DNA of 64,000 nucleotides from Kingdonia uniflora (Eukaryota > Streptophyta > Magnoliopsida > Ranunculales > Circaeasteraceae): NCBI GenBank assembly GCA_014058105.1, contig JACGCM010001948.1:2294001-2358000 (forward strand), given 5' to 3'. The notes beneath the pieces were generated by a model. The model saw nothing but the letters and a program-made list of their open reading frames with translations, searched no databases and was not told the origin of the DNA. Position numbers and translations under genes: made by a program. Below are positions 35,760-47,184 of the stretch, piece after piece (the stretch's first letter is position 1; the number at the start of each line of letters is the position of its first letter).

Positions 35760-36804
35760 AACAACCCCTCAGGGTCTTTTTGGTAACGCAAATTCGTACA
35801 TTAATGCGACGTCTTATGGGTACGAACATGGTCATCATCACATTCTTCGAGACCACACATACAAGCGTATAGTAGTAATAGTTGTAAGTGGTTGTCTCCC
35901 CTGAGGATTATGTCGTACTTAATCCAACAAGAGTACGAGAACCGCATAAGAAACTGGATCCTTTATTTCAAGTATTTTGCATGGAAGGAATATTGTTGGA
36001 ATGTTTCTAACGCCAACTCACAGTAAGAAAATAATATTTTTGAGGAACCACGCCACTCATATATGTATTAGATTATTACATATCTGTAGCTTTATGAGAC
36101 AATTTCAAATGTTAAGTTTTAATTTGTAATCGAATTGCTTGTATTTTATTGTAATAAACTTATTGATTATCAATTTCCCATTTAACATTCTTATTTACTT
36201 TTCCATAATCTTTTTTCAAGTTCAAATATTTTTTTAGACTTCCTTCACATTTTCACATATTTTAAGTAATATTATCCACATATCGTAATTATCAAAATAC
36301 CAATAAAAAATACCCGCTGATATATCGTGATAATTCAGTTTAAACCATTTTTTTGCATTAAAGTATTACAAAATAGAGTGACCAAAAAGCCGTGCTAAAT
36401 TGAAAATGAGAAATTTTAAATACACCGCATACTTAAGAAGCTCACCCCATTTTATGCTCACCCCACTTTAAGATTAATTAGCTCATATTCTATTTTTTAA
36501 GAAACCAAATTAAGTTACAAATGTTTAATAGGTAGCTCACCCAACTCCTGGGTAATTTAGTTTCTCCTCATTTCATTTTCAGGTTTCGAATATTCAAGTA
36601 TGCCTCTCTTTGTCATTTTCACTCAGTCCAAATTTTAGATATTTATGGGTAAAAGCCGTGATTTCTTTTCTAGTGTATGTCTCTTTTAAAATATATGAAA
36701 ATGTGCATTTTCTTTGGTGAGTGTATGGATATTTTTGTTACTAACGATCGTGATCATGGGATTGCATACGGGATGCATTATATGTTGTTAGCATGTGTTC
36801 AAAA
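35760..36804. other. AT-rich spacer between relic and copia nest
   Basis: No gene or terminal repeat recognised. Short A/T runs only. Confidence 0.4.
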
Positions 36805-37486
36805 TGTTATCCAATCTGCATGAACAAATAACACCACTTAAGGAGATGATCGAGTCTAGTATATACACACTATCTCATTAAGATAGATTCACCCCTTCCA
36901 CAGTACTTTGCAGGAATGTAGGCCCCTGTCTCTCAGGATATAACGATTAGTCACATAGAGAAGAAAGTACCTCTATCTCACCAAATGAACCTTGATTGCG
37001 TATGTTTTCTCTCATGAAAATGACTAAAGAAAATTCTAAAAAATTGATGATGATAAATGAAAACAAAGTCTAGTTATATAGAGCATATGCGACTTTTTAC
37101 TAAGGGTCACACCTCAAGTTAGTGCCTCTTCACCAAGAGTCACACCTTAAGATGCGTTTGTTGGAGACAACCCAACTCACACCTTAAACCCAAAAATATG
37201 ACAAGTGTTCCAAGGAATCCCCAAGGCCGAATCATAGACTTATAATAATAAACGGGTTCCTAGGTCGAGCAAGCCCATGGGTAGCTCATGCACCCAAGCT
37301 AGTTTGCACACATGGGTTACACATGCACGTGTGACCCACCAACTCTCACACACATCACAACAATTTAAGTGTTAAACTTACTTATATAGTAAAGTTGAGC
37401 TTCCCTCATATCCAATGTGTGACTAAACACTTAGTTCTACCATTTAAGGAAAAGGGAAACCAAAAACCTATTTATATTTTCCAACA
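36805..37486 (-). repeat. copia 3' LTR
   Basis: 682 bp ending ...TTTTCCAACA on plus, which is TGTTGG on the coding strand. It matches the LTR at the other end of the element. Confidence 0.85.
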
Positions 37487-38046
37487 ATACCCCACATTTG
37501 AATGGTAGCAGATAAACTCAATTTTATTATTTTTTAAATTAGGGATTGGTCCTGCATTGAGAGAGGTGTCTTATGGACTTGAACCTTCCCTAGTAAATAA
37601 CAATCGGATTTACGCTGATTAGTAAACATATGTCTTGAACTGTCAGCTTTAGTGTAAACCAAGACAATAGTCTTCACACAATACTATTCCAAACGCAATC
37701 GACTCTCACAGTTGTATTCAATTCAGCCCTGAACAAATCTCGGATTCATTAGTACTATTATAAAATTTTGTTTATAAAATTCTCATGGAAGCGGCCCCAC
37801 CTCACACTCATATAGGTGATTGCCTATTAAGAGTACCCTGTCATACCCCACTTGTAAATACAAGTCATAGGAATCATTAAAAGTTCATATAACTTACCCT
37901 GAAAATCGTAGGTTACACTGTTCACATCATGGAATGAGCAGGAGTTAAAATCTCTTCAGTGTTCATGTTGAGTAACTCACAACTAGTTGTCCTATTGAAC
38001 CTAGATCATGGGATCTCCAATCAATTAGGTTAGGTTTCCGCTGAGG

Positions 38047-38845
38047 TTAACTCGTAGTTAAAGGCTTTAAGCCCATTCCCCTCGATGTGGAAAAAACTTG
38101 TATTTTTGCCAATATTTTTGTAAATGGATCCGCTAGGTTGTTACTGGACTTCACAAAGTCAATGGATATAACTCCACTTGCAAGTAATTTTTTTACAGTA
38201 TTATGTCTATGACGTATATGTCGTGACATACCATTATAGACATTATTCTTTGCCCTTCCAATAGCTGTTTGATTATCGCAATGAATACATAAGGCAGGTA
38301 CTAGCTTTGGCCACATAGGAATATCCTCTAAAAACTATTGAAGCCACTCAACTTCATCTCCTGCAAAATCTAGAGTAACAAACTCCGATTCCATAGTCGA
38401 TCGAGCTATGCATGTTTCTTTTGAGGATTTCCATGAGACAGCTCCACCACCAAATGTAAACACGTATCCACTTGTAGAGTATGACTCGTTAGAATCTGAT
38501 ATCCAGTTTGCAATATTGTATCCCTCAATGACAGTTAAATATCTTATGTAGTACAACCCATAGTCTATTGTATGCTTTAAATACTGTAAAACCCTGATTA
38601 ACACTTCCCAGTGGCTCGGTCTAGGGTTTATAGTATATCGACTCAGTTTGCTAACTGCATAAGCAATATCTAGTCTTGTGCAGTTCATAATATACATTAG
38701 ACTGCCTATTATGCGTATATACTATATATGAGAAATAGGCTCACCTGTGTATTTAATCAATTGACGTATATTGTCGTATGGTGTTTGAACACCACGACAG
38801 TCAAATTTATTAAACTTCTTAAGTACATTCTCTATATAATATGAT
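38047..38845 (-). pseudogene. copia RNase H region
   Basis: On minus the sequence continues from LSQSYYIE (just left of the inversion breakpoint) through [18 protein letters not shown] and [20 protein letters not shown] to IHCDNQTAIGRAKN and SIDFVKSSNNLADPFTK. These are classic Ty1/copia RNase H motifs. An interior stop near 38725 and one between the two main frames (about 38333) show decay. Confidence 0.85.
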
Positions 38846-38857
38846 TGGGACAACACA

Positions 38858-39506
38858 AGTACTTAGGAATTGGTAGATCTTTCACCTGGCAACAAACCTA
38901 TAGGTTGCAAGTGGATTTTCAAACAAAAATTTAAACTTGATGGTCCAATTGAAAAGTACAAAGCAAAACTTGTTGCCAAAGGTTATAGGCAAAAAAAAGG
39001 CTTGGACTATTTTGATACATATTATTCAGTGACAAGAATAACTTACATTCGTATGTTGTAAGTTATTACAGCAGTGCATAAGCTTGAAATACATCAAATA
39101 GATGTTAAAACAGCATTCTTGAATGATAAATTAAATGAAGAAATATATATGAACCAACCTGAGGGGTTCATTGTCAGAGGCCAAGAAAATAAAGTGTGTC
39201 GGTTGATTAAATCTCTCTATGGATTGAAGTATACACATTTACAATGGTATGACAAAATTGATGGAGTCATGATGAATGATGGCTTCAAAATTAATGAATA
39301 TGATAGATGTGTCTATATTAAAAGTATTAATAGTGAGCATGTAATTGTGTGTCTTTATGTAGATGATATGCTCATTATGGGGACTAACATCAATGTCATT
39401 ATGTCAACAAAGAAAATGTTGTTCAAGAACTTTGATATGAAGGACTTAGGTGTTGTAGATGTTATTCTTGGTATAAAGATTAACATAACACCACAAGGAT
39501 CTGGTT
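38858..39506 (+). pseudogene. copia reverse transcriptase segment, inverted relative to its element
   Basis: Plus-strand frames encode ELVDLSPGNKPIGCKWIFKQ, then EIHQIDVKTAFLNDKLNEE, then EQPEGF-type and YGLK motifs, and the active-site motif CLYVDDML (about 39350). These are the copia RT in normal internal order, but on the opposite strand to the integrase, RNase H, LTRs and gag around it. The segment starts and stops where the flanking minus-strand motifs resume, so it is a clean in-place inversion of about 650 bp. One stop lies between its two ORFs (39060). Confidence 0.85.
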
Positions 39507-39509
39507 GTG

Positions 39510-40921
39510 AATTATAGAGTTTATCTCACTCTACACAACCTCTTTCCAACTAGGAGCTTCAGGTGTAGCCATGGTTTCCTTGAGGTTCGAGGCTCATTTT
39601 CTAATAGGAATGCTACAAAATCTTTGCTAAAAGACTTAACAACTTTAAGTCATTCCCCACATCTTGGTTCTGCTTTAAAATCAGAACTTGTAGGAGTGGT
39701 ACGCTGATAACTACTATAAGCAACATTAGTTGTTCTTTTAAGAGAATTCACATTATCACTCTTTTTATATGGAAATATATTTTCAAAAAATATAGCTTCT
39801 CGTGATTCAATGATGGTATTCTCATGCACATTATTTATTTCAGATTTGTATACGATAAATTTATATGCACTATTGTTATTGGCATTGCCAATACAAATAT
39901 AGTCAATAGTTTTAGGTCCTAACTTAGACCTTTTTGGCAATGGTACTTTTACCTTTGCCAGACACCCCTACAAATTTTAAAACTTATAAGAAGGCTCTCT
40001 ACCTTTCCAGAGTTCATAAGGAGTTTTATCAATCTTCTTGTGAGGTAACTTGTTAAGAATATAATTCGCAGAATGTAACGCTTCCCCCCACAAGTTTTGC
40101 GGCAAACCAGAACTAATAAGCATAACATTAAGCATATTTTTTAACATTTTATTTTTCCTCTCAACAACTCTATTTTACTGAGGAGTGTAAGGTGCAGTAG
40201 TTTGGTGTATAATACCAAACTTAACACAAAGTTCTCCAAATGGAATATAGTCGTACTCCTCACCTTTGTCAGTTCTAAGAATTTTTATCTTTTTGTTGAA
40301 TTGAGTCTCAATCTCATTTTTGAAAATAGCAAACATTTTCAGTGCCTCATCTTTGCTTCTGAGCAAGTACACATGACTGTATCTTGTGCAAATTATCTAT
40401 GAAAGTAATAAAGTACTCTTTTTTGCCTCATGTTTAAATAAACTTTAAATCACAGAGATCAGTGTGAATCATCAAATCTAGTGGTTCAATTTTTCGTTGT
40501 TCAATAAAATGGAAAGGTTGTTCTACAAATTTTGCTTCAACACATACTTTACATTTTTTTTCTTGCAATCAAGATTGAATTTAGGCAGCAATCCTAAATG
40601 GACTAATTTACGTAGCGAACCATAATTTACATGTCCTAATCGTTGATGCCAAACATTAAATGACTCAAGCAAGTAAATAAAATTCTCATTCTTATTGATA
40701 ATTGAAAATGGTTTACCTAAGACTGCTAATTTGAACAGTCCATCACGCTCATAACTTTTTTTTATGAATACACCATTCGTAGTCATGATATATCTGTTTG
40801 ACTCAAACACTAACTTAAAACCATTCTTGATCAGTAATGCTCTGGAAACATAGTTTCTACGAATATCAGGCACATGCAACACTTCATTCAAAGTAACTTC
40901 TTTTTCAGATATGAATTTCAA
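39510..40921 (-). pseudogene. copia GAG-pre-integrase and integrase region
   Basis: Minus strand: VTLNEVLHVPDIRRNYVSRA and VWHQRLGHVNYGSLRKLV (GAG-pre-integrase), then the integrase core pieces IKILRTDKGEEYDYIPF and GIIHQTTAPYTPQ (40372-40175), then the C-terminal KLGPKTIDYICIG region (39940 downwards). Several stops and frame changes lie between the pieces. Confidence 0.8.
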
Positions 40922-41097
40922 GACTTCTTTCTCTTTTCCTTTGACCCTTTACATCGAAACGTTGCCTATAAACACTTTCTCTTCATGTTAAGTCTTATTA
41001 TAGGTAGTAAATAAACTCATGTCATAGCCTATATAGCGTGGGGCCCCTATGTCCACAAACCATCATCTGGAATCGCTTGCAAGGTTAATTTTAGAGA

Positions 41098-41376
41098 TCA
41101 CTGCACACAAGTTCTCCATCTCAGCAATGTTTGTTTGAATGCCTTTATCACTTTCTGGTCCATTTTTACGCTTGCGGCATTCCATTCACTTGTGCTCTGG
41201 TTTGCCACAAATATAATAACTCCTTGTGAACTTCTTAAAGTCTTTGCCCTTAGGGCACAAATAATTCTTCCTATTTTTCCCATTTTTCCTATTTTTTTTA
41301 TGGGGTTTAGGGTTCCCTCAACCATGTTAGCCTTGGCATCGTAAGAATGAACAACATCCTTCTTATCGTTGGATTT
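41098..41376 (-). pseudogene. copia gag C-terminal (zinc knuckle) part, left of the Athila insertion
   Basis: Continues the gag frame from beyond the Athila element (EEDNKSNDKKDVV, then the CHKCGKKGH-like zone, here degenerate). The gag half at 59157-59762 joins here once the Athila and one GTTAT are removed. Confidence 0.65.
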
Positions 41377-41381
41377 GTTAT

Positions 41382-42489
41382 TGAAGCAAGAAAAACTCGG
41401 TCTTTAAATACCCCGCTCAAAACTACGGGTATCGTAATATAATAAGGGTAAGCGGGGGTCGAATCCACGGGGAGTAAACGTATTAAAAATATGTTTTCCT
41501 AATTAACTAATAAACGAATCTAAACTAATTTTGATAAAAAGATTTGGACTAAAAAATAAATCTAAATTACTAACTTTCGGTACGATTATAAGGAAAAAAA
41601 CTTAGGCTTTGAATCACTTCTGACTTAGTTTACTAAAACGATATGAAAACGGTAGCTTCTATCCGCACGTAATAGCCATGGCTAGGTCTAAGATCTAGGG
41701 TTTGTGGCTAAAACCCTAGGTAAGAACTTCGTTGTTCATGGACAATTGAATCTAGGGTTTATAAACTTATTTTCATGGCAAGGTGGAGAGTATTAACTCT
41801 ATTGATCTAAAATTCTCTTTGAGCATGAAAATAATCGAATATGGCTAATTCAGTATCTTCCTCATATCCGTAGTAACTTAGAGTTGTCATGGCTAGATCT
41901 ACGCTTCGTAACTACAAATCAGAAAATTGAAGATTAATTCTAAATCTAAACTACTATTAACATCAATTTAGCTCACTTCACCGGATGTTCAATTATTAGT
42001 CTAAGTTAAGGAAACTAACTTTTTATTAATGGTGTTGATCACAGCTTAAGTTAAACGCATAAAATAAAAGAGAGAGATACTGAAAACTATAAACTTTAAT
42101 CATTCCTGAGATTGAGATGTGTAAAATACATTGAATTGCTCTCATATTTATAGGAAATATGAGAGACTTGTTTACAATTCTGAAACTCTATCCCTAAGTA
42201 AAGATAAATCCTATCTCAGATAAATCCTTGTAGAGTCATTCATCATCTTTATTCCATGGAGAAAATCTGCAAGTACATTAAATATAGACATCTTCCTTGT
42301 ACCTTAGAGACTACTGGAGATGCTTCAGCTCTTTATGCCTTCTATTAAATGTATTTTTCTACTTATTAGCTCCAACAACGATAAATGCCTAAAAATAAGA
42401 AAATGTTACTAACATTAGAAAATAATAAATCAGGATTAACAAAATGATACTTTTAGGCGTATTAATCCTACGTATTTCTACGTCTATCA
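41382..42489 (-). repeat. Athila 3' LTR
   Basis: 1108 bp, nearly collinear with the LTR at 58000-59146 apart from point differences and the GA microsatellite. The polypurine tract (GGGGGTTT on minus, 42490-42500) abuts it. Confidence 0.88.
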
Positions 42490-43353
42490 AAAACCCCCAA
42501 ACTTGCCATTTTGCTCGTCTCGAGTAAAATAAAAAAATAAAATTAAACTAAGAAAGGAAACCACTTTTGCAGGACTCGCGATTGCATTTAGCGTATGCAA
42601 CAAGCCGTTAAGCCCCAGGTGTCCCTGGTGGACGAGTATTGTCTCGTGAGGGTCTACAGTGACTATACCCACAAAAGTCAATAATGACATTATGACAATT
42701 TTAAATGACAAAAGACTCATTTCTTGTTAATTTATCCTTATTTAGTTATGACAAAAATATGTAAACAGGAAATTCCTCAAAACCTATTATTCTCCGAGTA
42801 TACCATATAATATATTGCACTTATCCGAAACTAGAGATACTATATCATGATTAGAAAGAAATTCAAGTATTTTACCAGATATATCTGAGTGTATTGTGAA
42901 GATAGTTTTATTGCTAATACATTGTCTAGAATCATTGAGTCAATGTATGGTAGTCGAGTACTTACTGAAATATATTTAACGGTCAGTTTGGCAAGTGTCT
43001 TAGTCAATTTTACACCCCGGTTTCTTTCTTTTTTTATAGCTTTTTTAAGTACATTGTTTTTTAGTGAAGCCTCCGTAATAAGGAGTTTTCGGTTGACAAT
43101 CCCTGCCAGTTGGCTAAGGTGCCGGGGTTTGGTACCTCTTCGTGACCTAGACTCAGGATTCTCACAAGTAATATTTTTCGTGCTTATTTCACATAGTTCA
43201 TGGTCATACTCGAGATTGGTGATAATTTTTCCTATTTCAGTTCTTAATCACGCGAGTAGCCTTGCAGCGTGAAAGTTTTTAGAACAACTTTGGTTTATTT
43301 TATTTTATTTTTTTCTTTTTATACTTTCGGGAATAAACTTATTCTTAGGCAGT

Positions 43354-43630
43354 CACTACAAAAAATGAGTATTAAGGACCAGATATTAGTGACGGAGTAA
43401 AATTTGTTTCTAATAATATAATATTTGGGACGATTTTGAATCAGTCTATAATATTTTTAGTTTATGAGACGAAAATAATTACTCTGTCCCTAATAATATA
43501 AGTTTAGGGACTGTTGGATTTTGCCGTCCCTAATTGTATAAGTTTAGGGACTCTTGGATTTGGGCGTCCTTAATTGTATAAGTTTAGAGACTACTGGACA
43601 TGGCCGTCCCTTATAGTTTAAGTTTAGGAG
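43354..43630. repeat. CACTA left subterminal repeats
   Basis: Units of about 55 bp containing GTCCCTAATTGTATAAGTTT and AGGGACTNTTGGAT recur at least three times (43490-43625). Confidence 0.75.
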
Positions 43631-43723
43631 TGGATAAAAATACTACGAAAACGAAAATGCCTAATTTCATGCACACAAGTTAACTCCCATTCCTTACAAT
43701 TCTTTTTCCCTAAATTCTCTGTG

Positions 43724-43810
43724 CACTACACCAAAATATCAACATTGTCACGGTCTCTTTCTAATTTTGCCACGAATATATGTCATGGTAACCTTTGCAC
43801 ATGACTTGTT
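43724..43810. other. Second CACTA-like terminus inside the element
   Basis: CACTACACCAAAATATCAAC at 43724 is a classical CACTA end, followed by TGTCACGG/CCACGAA and TTCGTGGCAAAT subterminal-like repeats. No matching opposite end was found, so it may be a truncated nested relative. Confidence 0.4.
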
Positions 43811-44559
43811 CGTGGCAAATTTCCTTGTTGTCAGTGGTTATTTTGACTTATCCTTTTGCCTCACAGTTTATTGTATTGTTGGAGTTAATAACTTCGAAGA
43901 TAACCAAAACTTGGACTCTCCGATCTCTACACACGCTATTTTTGATCTAAAACTTGGGAATTTTTAAATTGTTATTCTGAAGGTGGGGAGGGAGAGAGAG
44001 ATCACATCCTGGAATCAGGTTTCCCTTATTTTTTCTCTCATTATTTTTCATGTTTTAACCTTAGATTGTTCATGATTTTGGTGTGCTTGTTTTTAGATCT
44101 TATAGATTTGCTTAGATTTCTTGATTTTAGTTTTGGGCTTTGTGTGAAATATCAATTGATTTCGGTTTTTGATTGACCTAGATATCACAAATATTTTCAA
44201 TAATTTTGTTGTAATTGTGAAATAATGAAATTTGTTGCGATTATGAGTCACGATGATGGGATGAATCTTGGCATCTATCGTTTTTAGTTTATTTGGGGAT
44301 CTGTTTATGTTTTAAAACTTCTACATTTTGGTTTTATGGTATTGTGAAATAAATAAAAAACCCACACATTTACTTATTTGACTTTATGTTCTTAGTCCGA
44401 CTAGGAAATAATTCAATGATAAACTCAAATTCTCTCTAATTTATGTTTTTAATTGAACCCTTGTTTACGATATTTGACATGTTGGAAAGTCTTATTTTGT
44501 TTATCAAGACCATCCGTCACAAGGTCTTTTTCACGTTAGATACGGTGAGCAAATGGCAA

Positions 44560-44800
44560 TTTGACGTCAGCGTCTGGTGATTGGTAGTGTTCATTGTCAA
44601 AAATGCCCCATTCTTCCATTCATTTCTCCTCTCTCTCACTCGATCTCTCCACGGCCTCTTCTCCTTCTCTCTAGATCTCACTCCTCTCAAAATTACAAAC
44701 ATGACTTCTTCTGTGATTCTCTCTCTAATGGCGACTTGGAGTGTTTGATTTCACAAAGTTTTTAGGGTTTCAGCCAATCTCGTCTTTGGTAAGCTTTTCT
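44560..44800 (+). other. Likely captured 5'UTR/first exon region
   Basis: A CT-rich stretch (CTCCTCTCTCTCACTCGATC) followed by an ATG region and TTAGGGTTTCAGCC, then GT-rich sequence. It looks like a plant 5' UTR with its first intron boundary. It may belong to the gene from which the DHHC fragment came; parent not identified. Confidence 0.3.
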
Positions 44801-45565
44801 ACTCCAATCTCTTATTTTTGATTCATTGCTCTTATCTAGGGTTTATCATCTTCTTAATTTAGGGTTTTGATCGAAATATTTTCCTGTACCTGGGGTTCTA
44901 AAATTGGTCTAAAATAGCTGTTGTTAATTGATGAATCATGTTAGTACAGTTTGTAGGAATCATGTTAGAGTGTCTGCTTGAGAATTGGTAGTTAGAAATG
45001 CCATTGTTACTGTTTCAGAACTGTGTCTCCATACTTGTGATTTAAGTTAAAATAAAATTGGCCTCGATTGCCATTGTTAGACCACTTTGTTTGTGCGTTT
45101 ATATATCAGATTCAGGTCAAAATGAAATGTGGCCAACATTGTAATTATTAGGGTAGCTTACGGATAGTGAGAAATTATCAAAGTAAATGACCTCACAGGT
45201 GGCGTCGAAATCTCCTAGCATGTCACTTCTGTTTTTGCAAAAGTTTGAAAAATCAGTGAGTTTCCTTCTGTATGATTTTGGAGGATGAAATACTTATAAG
45301 ATGTTGGAGGAAACCAAATCTAGACGTTATCAGACCGACATCAAGAGGTCTTTCCTAAATTAGTATAAACAGATGCATATAAATGGGATTTGCAATTGAA
45401 GACTAAATCCTTTTCTACATTTTGCCTAAACAGATGTACCTTTGCAATTGAAAATATTTAACAAACTTATTGTGGATTTTTATATTTTCTTTGTTCAATA
45501 TATCGTCTACCTCTTCACAAAATGATTGCTACCCCATGGAAACAAATGACTCTCAGTTAGAATGT

Positions 45566-45738
45566 TGAACAGGGAACAAACCGGTGGTTGTTAAAGTAGA
45601 GCCCGACAAGCCGGTGATTGTTAAAGTAGAGCTGGAAGATAACGTTTTTCCTGATATGGAAATTGATGAGAGTATTCCAGTTGATCTCCCAAATGTCCAT
45701 TTCTGCCCTTCCGTGCCTACTCTTAATCCATCTTTCTT
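45566..45738 (+). pseudogene. Captured exon of unknown gene inside CACTA
   Basis: An open frame reads NKPVVVKVEPDKPVIVKVEL, then EDNVFPDMEIDESIPVDLPN and VHFCPSVPTLNPSF, ending at a good TT|GTAAGT donor (about 45738). The KPV(V/I)VKVE phrase is an internal 30-bp duplication. Acidic and Pro-rich; I do not recognise the parent. Confidence 0.45.
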
Positions 45739-46227
45739 GTAAGTATTTTAACAACATATTCTAGCTTTTTTTGGAGCCTTCCACTTGGACCAAATAGTTT
45801 TTTCTTAAGAGATCATGTTTAGTGAAGACATGGTAAATAATCTAGCTTTTCTGAAGCTTTCAGCTTAGACCAAAGATTTCCTTCTAAAAGGATCACATCT
45901 TTTCTTGCTTTAAATAATGGTTATGCTTACACAGTTTGTTATTAGCCAAAATTGAGGATCTCCTAACCCCAGCCCCCTTGGATCCTTTTTCTTTCGTTAT
46001 TTGGAGATAGCCCTATATGTACCTTGTGCTGCAAAATACCCTAAAATATTTAATTAGTACTTAAAAGTGGTATAACGCGGCTTCTAATATGTTTAAAGTG
46101 ATGCTTGGTCTCCAAATGTCGAGCTTATCTTTTGTGCACTCAAGTCATTTCCTGGTCGATTTCACTAAATTTTTTGCAAGTGGAATACTTATGCCTCTAC
46201 AAATGATGCAGACTATGGGTTCTTCTC

Positions 46228-47175
46228 TTGCTTATCTCTGGTACAGATCCTGGAATTGTTCCTTGCAACCTTCACCCTCCAGAACCTGAAGATGATGGCT
46301 ATGCTTCTTGTTTATCTTCAGAATTGCCAGGAAATCAGGCTGGTCCTTCACGATTACCACCCATAAAAGATATCCTTGTTAATGGAATTATAGTGAAGGT
46401 TAAGTACTGTCACACGTGCATGCTTTATCGCCCACCACGGTGCTCTCATTGCTCTATCTGCAATAACTGTGTTGAGCGCTTCGATCATCACATTGGGAAG
46501 GTATGTCCTAATGTTTAATACAAACTTATTTGGGAATATGTCTTACATTTTAGGGTGACATCCCATGCATGTATGATGATATTACTTAACTTTTTATCCT
46601 GTCAATGGCTGCCAAGATATCTAATTGCAAAATGTCCCCGAGATATATTACTGTATCATCATGCAATGCACCTTTTTTTTCGTTGATGTCCCAGTTTTTT
46701 CAGGCCTCACTATCTTTAATGTCTCATATTGCAGAGAAATTACCGATTTTTTTTTATGTTCGTCTCATCCACAACCATGCTGTGTCTATATGTTTTTATC
46801 TTCTGCTGGGTAAACATCAGGAAAACAATGGTCACACATCACATAACTCTCTTGAAGGCTTTCGGAAAATCTCCCGTGTCAGGCATTCTCATATTATACA
46901 CGTTTATAACTACTTGGTTTGTTGGAGGTCTCACAGCCTTCCATATCTACTTGATTTGCACGAACGAGGTATTCTTCTTCTCTTCTTTTGTCATTTCCCC
47001 ACTTCAAAAATTGTTGTAGTAATTAAGTACTTTTGTTATTGTAGACAACGTATGAGAATTTCCGTTACAAATACAATAGAAAAGTGAACACATATAATCT
47101 TGGATTGGTTCGTAATGTGGCCGAAATCTTTATCTCTAAGCGGCCTAAATCTAAGAATAATTTCAGAGCAATCAC
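46228..47175 (+). pseudogene. Captured DHHC protein S-acyltransferase fragment (catalytic Cys deleted)
   Basis: Three exons with GT-AG junctions and continuous frame: 46228-46500 ([46 protein letters not shown]), 46735-46968 (NYRFFFMF, then two hydrophobic transmembrane stretches), and 47045-about 47175 (TYENFRYKYNRKVNTYNLG, SKNNFRA). This is a plant DHHC palmitoyltransferase (PAT) of the endomembrane type. The active site reads DHHIGK where the family has DHHCPWVGQCIGK, an apparent in-frame 21-bp loss that removes the catalytic cysteine. N-terminal membrane helices and the C-terminal tail are missing. It ends abruptly against the EFR3-like fragment. Confidence 0.8.
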
Positions 47176-47184
47176 GAACAGAAT

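Noticed and set aside
42889..43272. 127-codon plus-strand ORF beside the Athila 3' LTR
   Set aside because: It is antisense to the retrotransposon 3' region, hydrophobic by composition, and has no known family.
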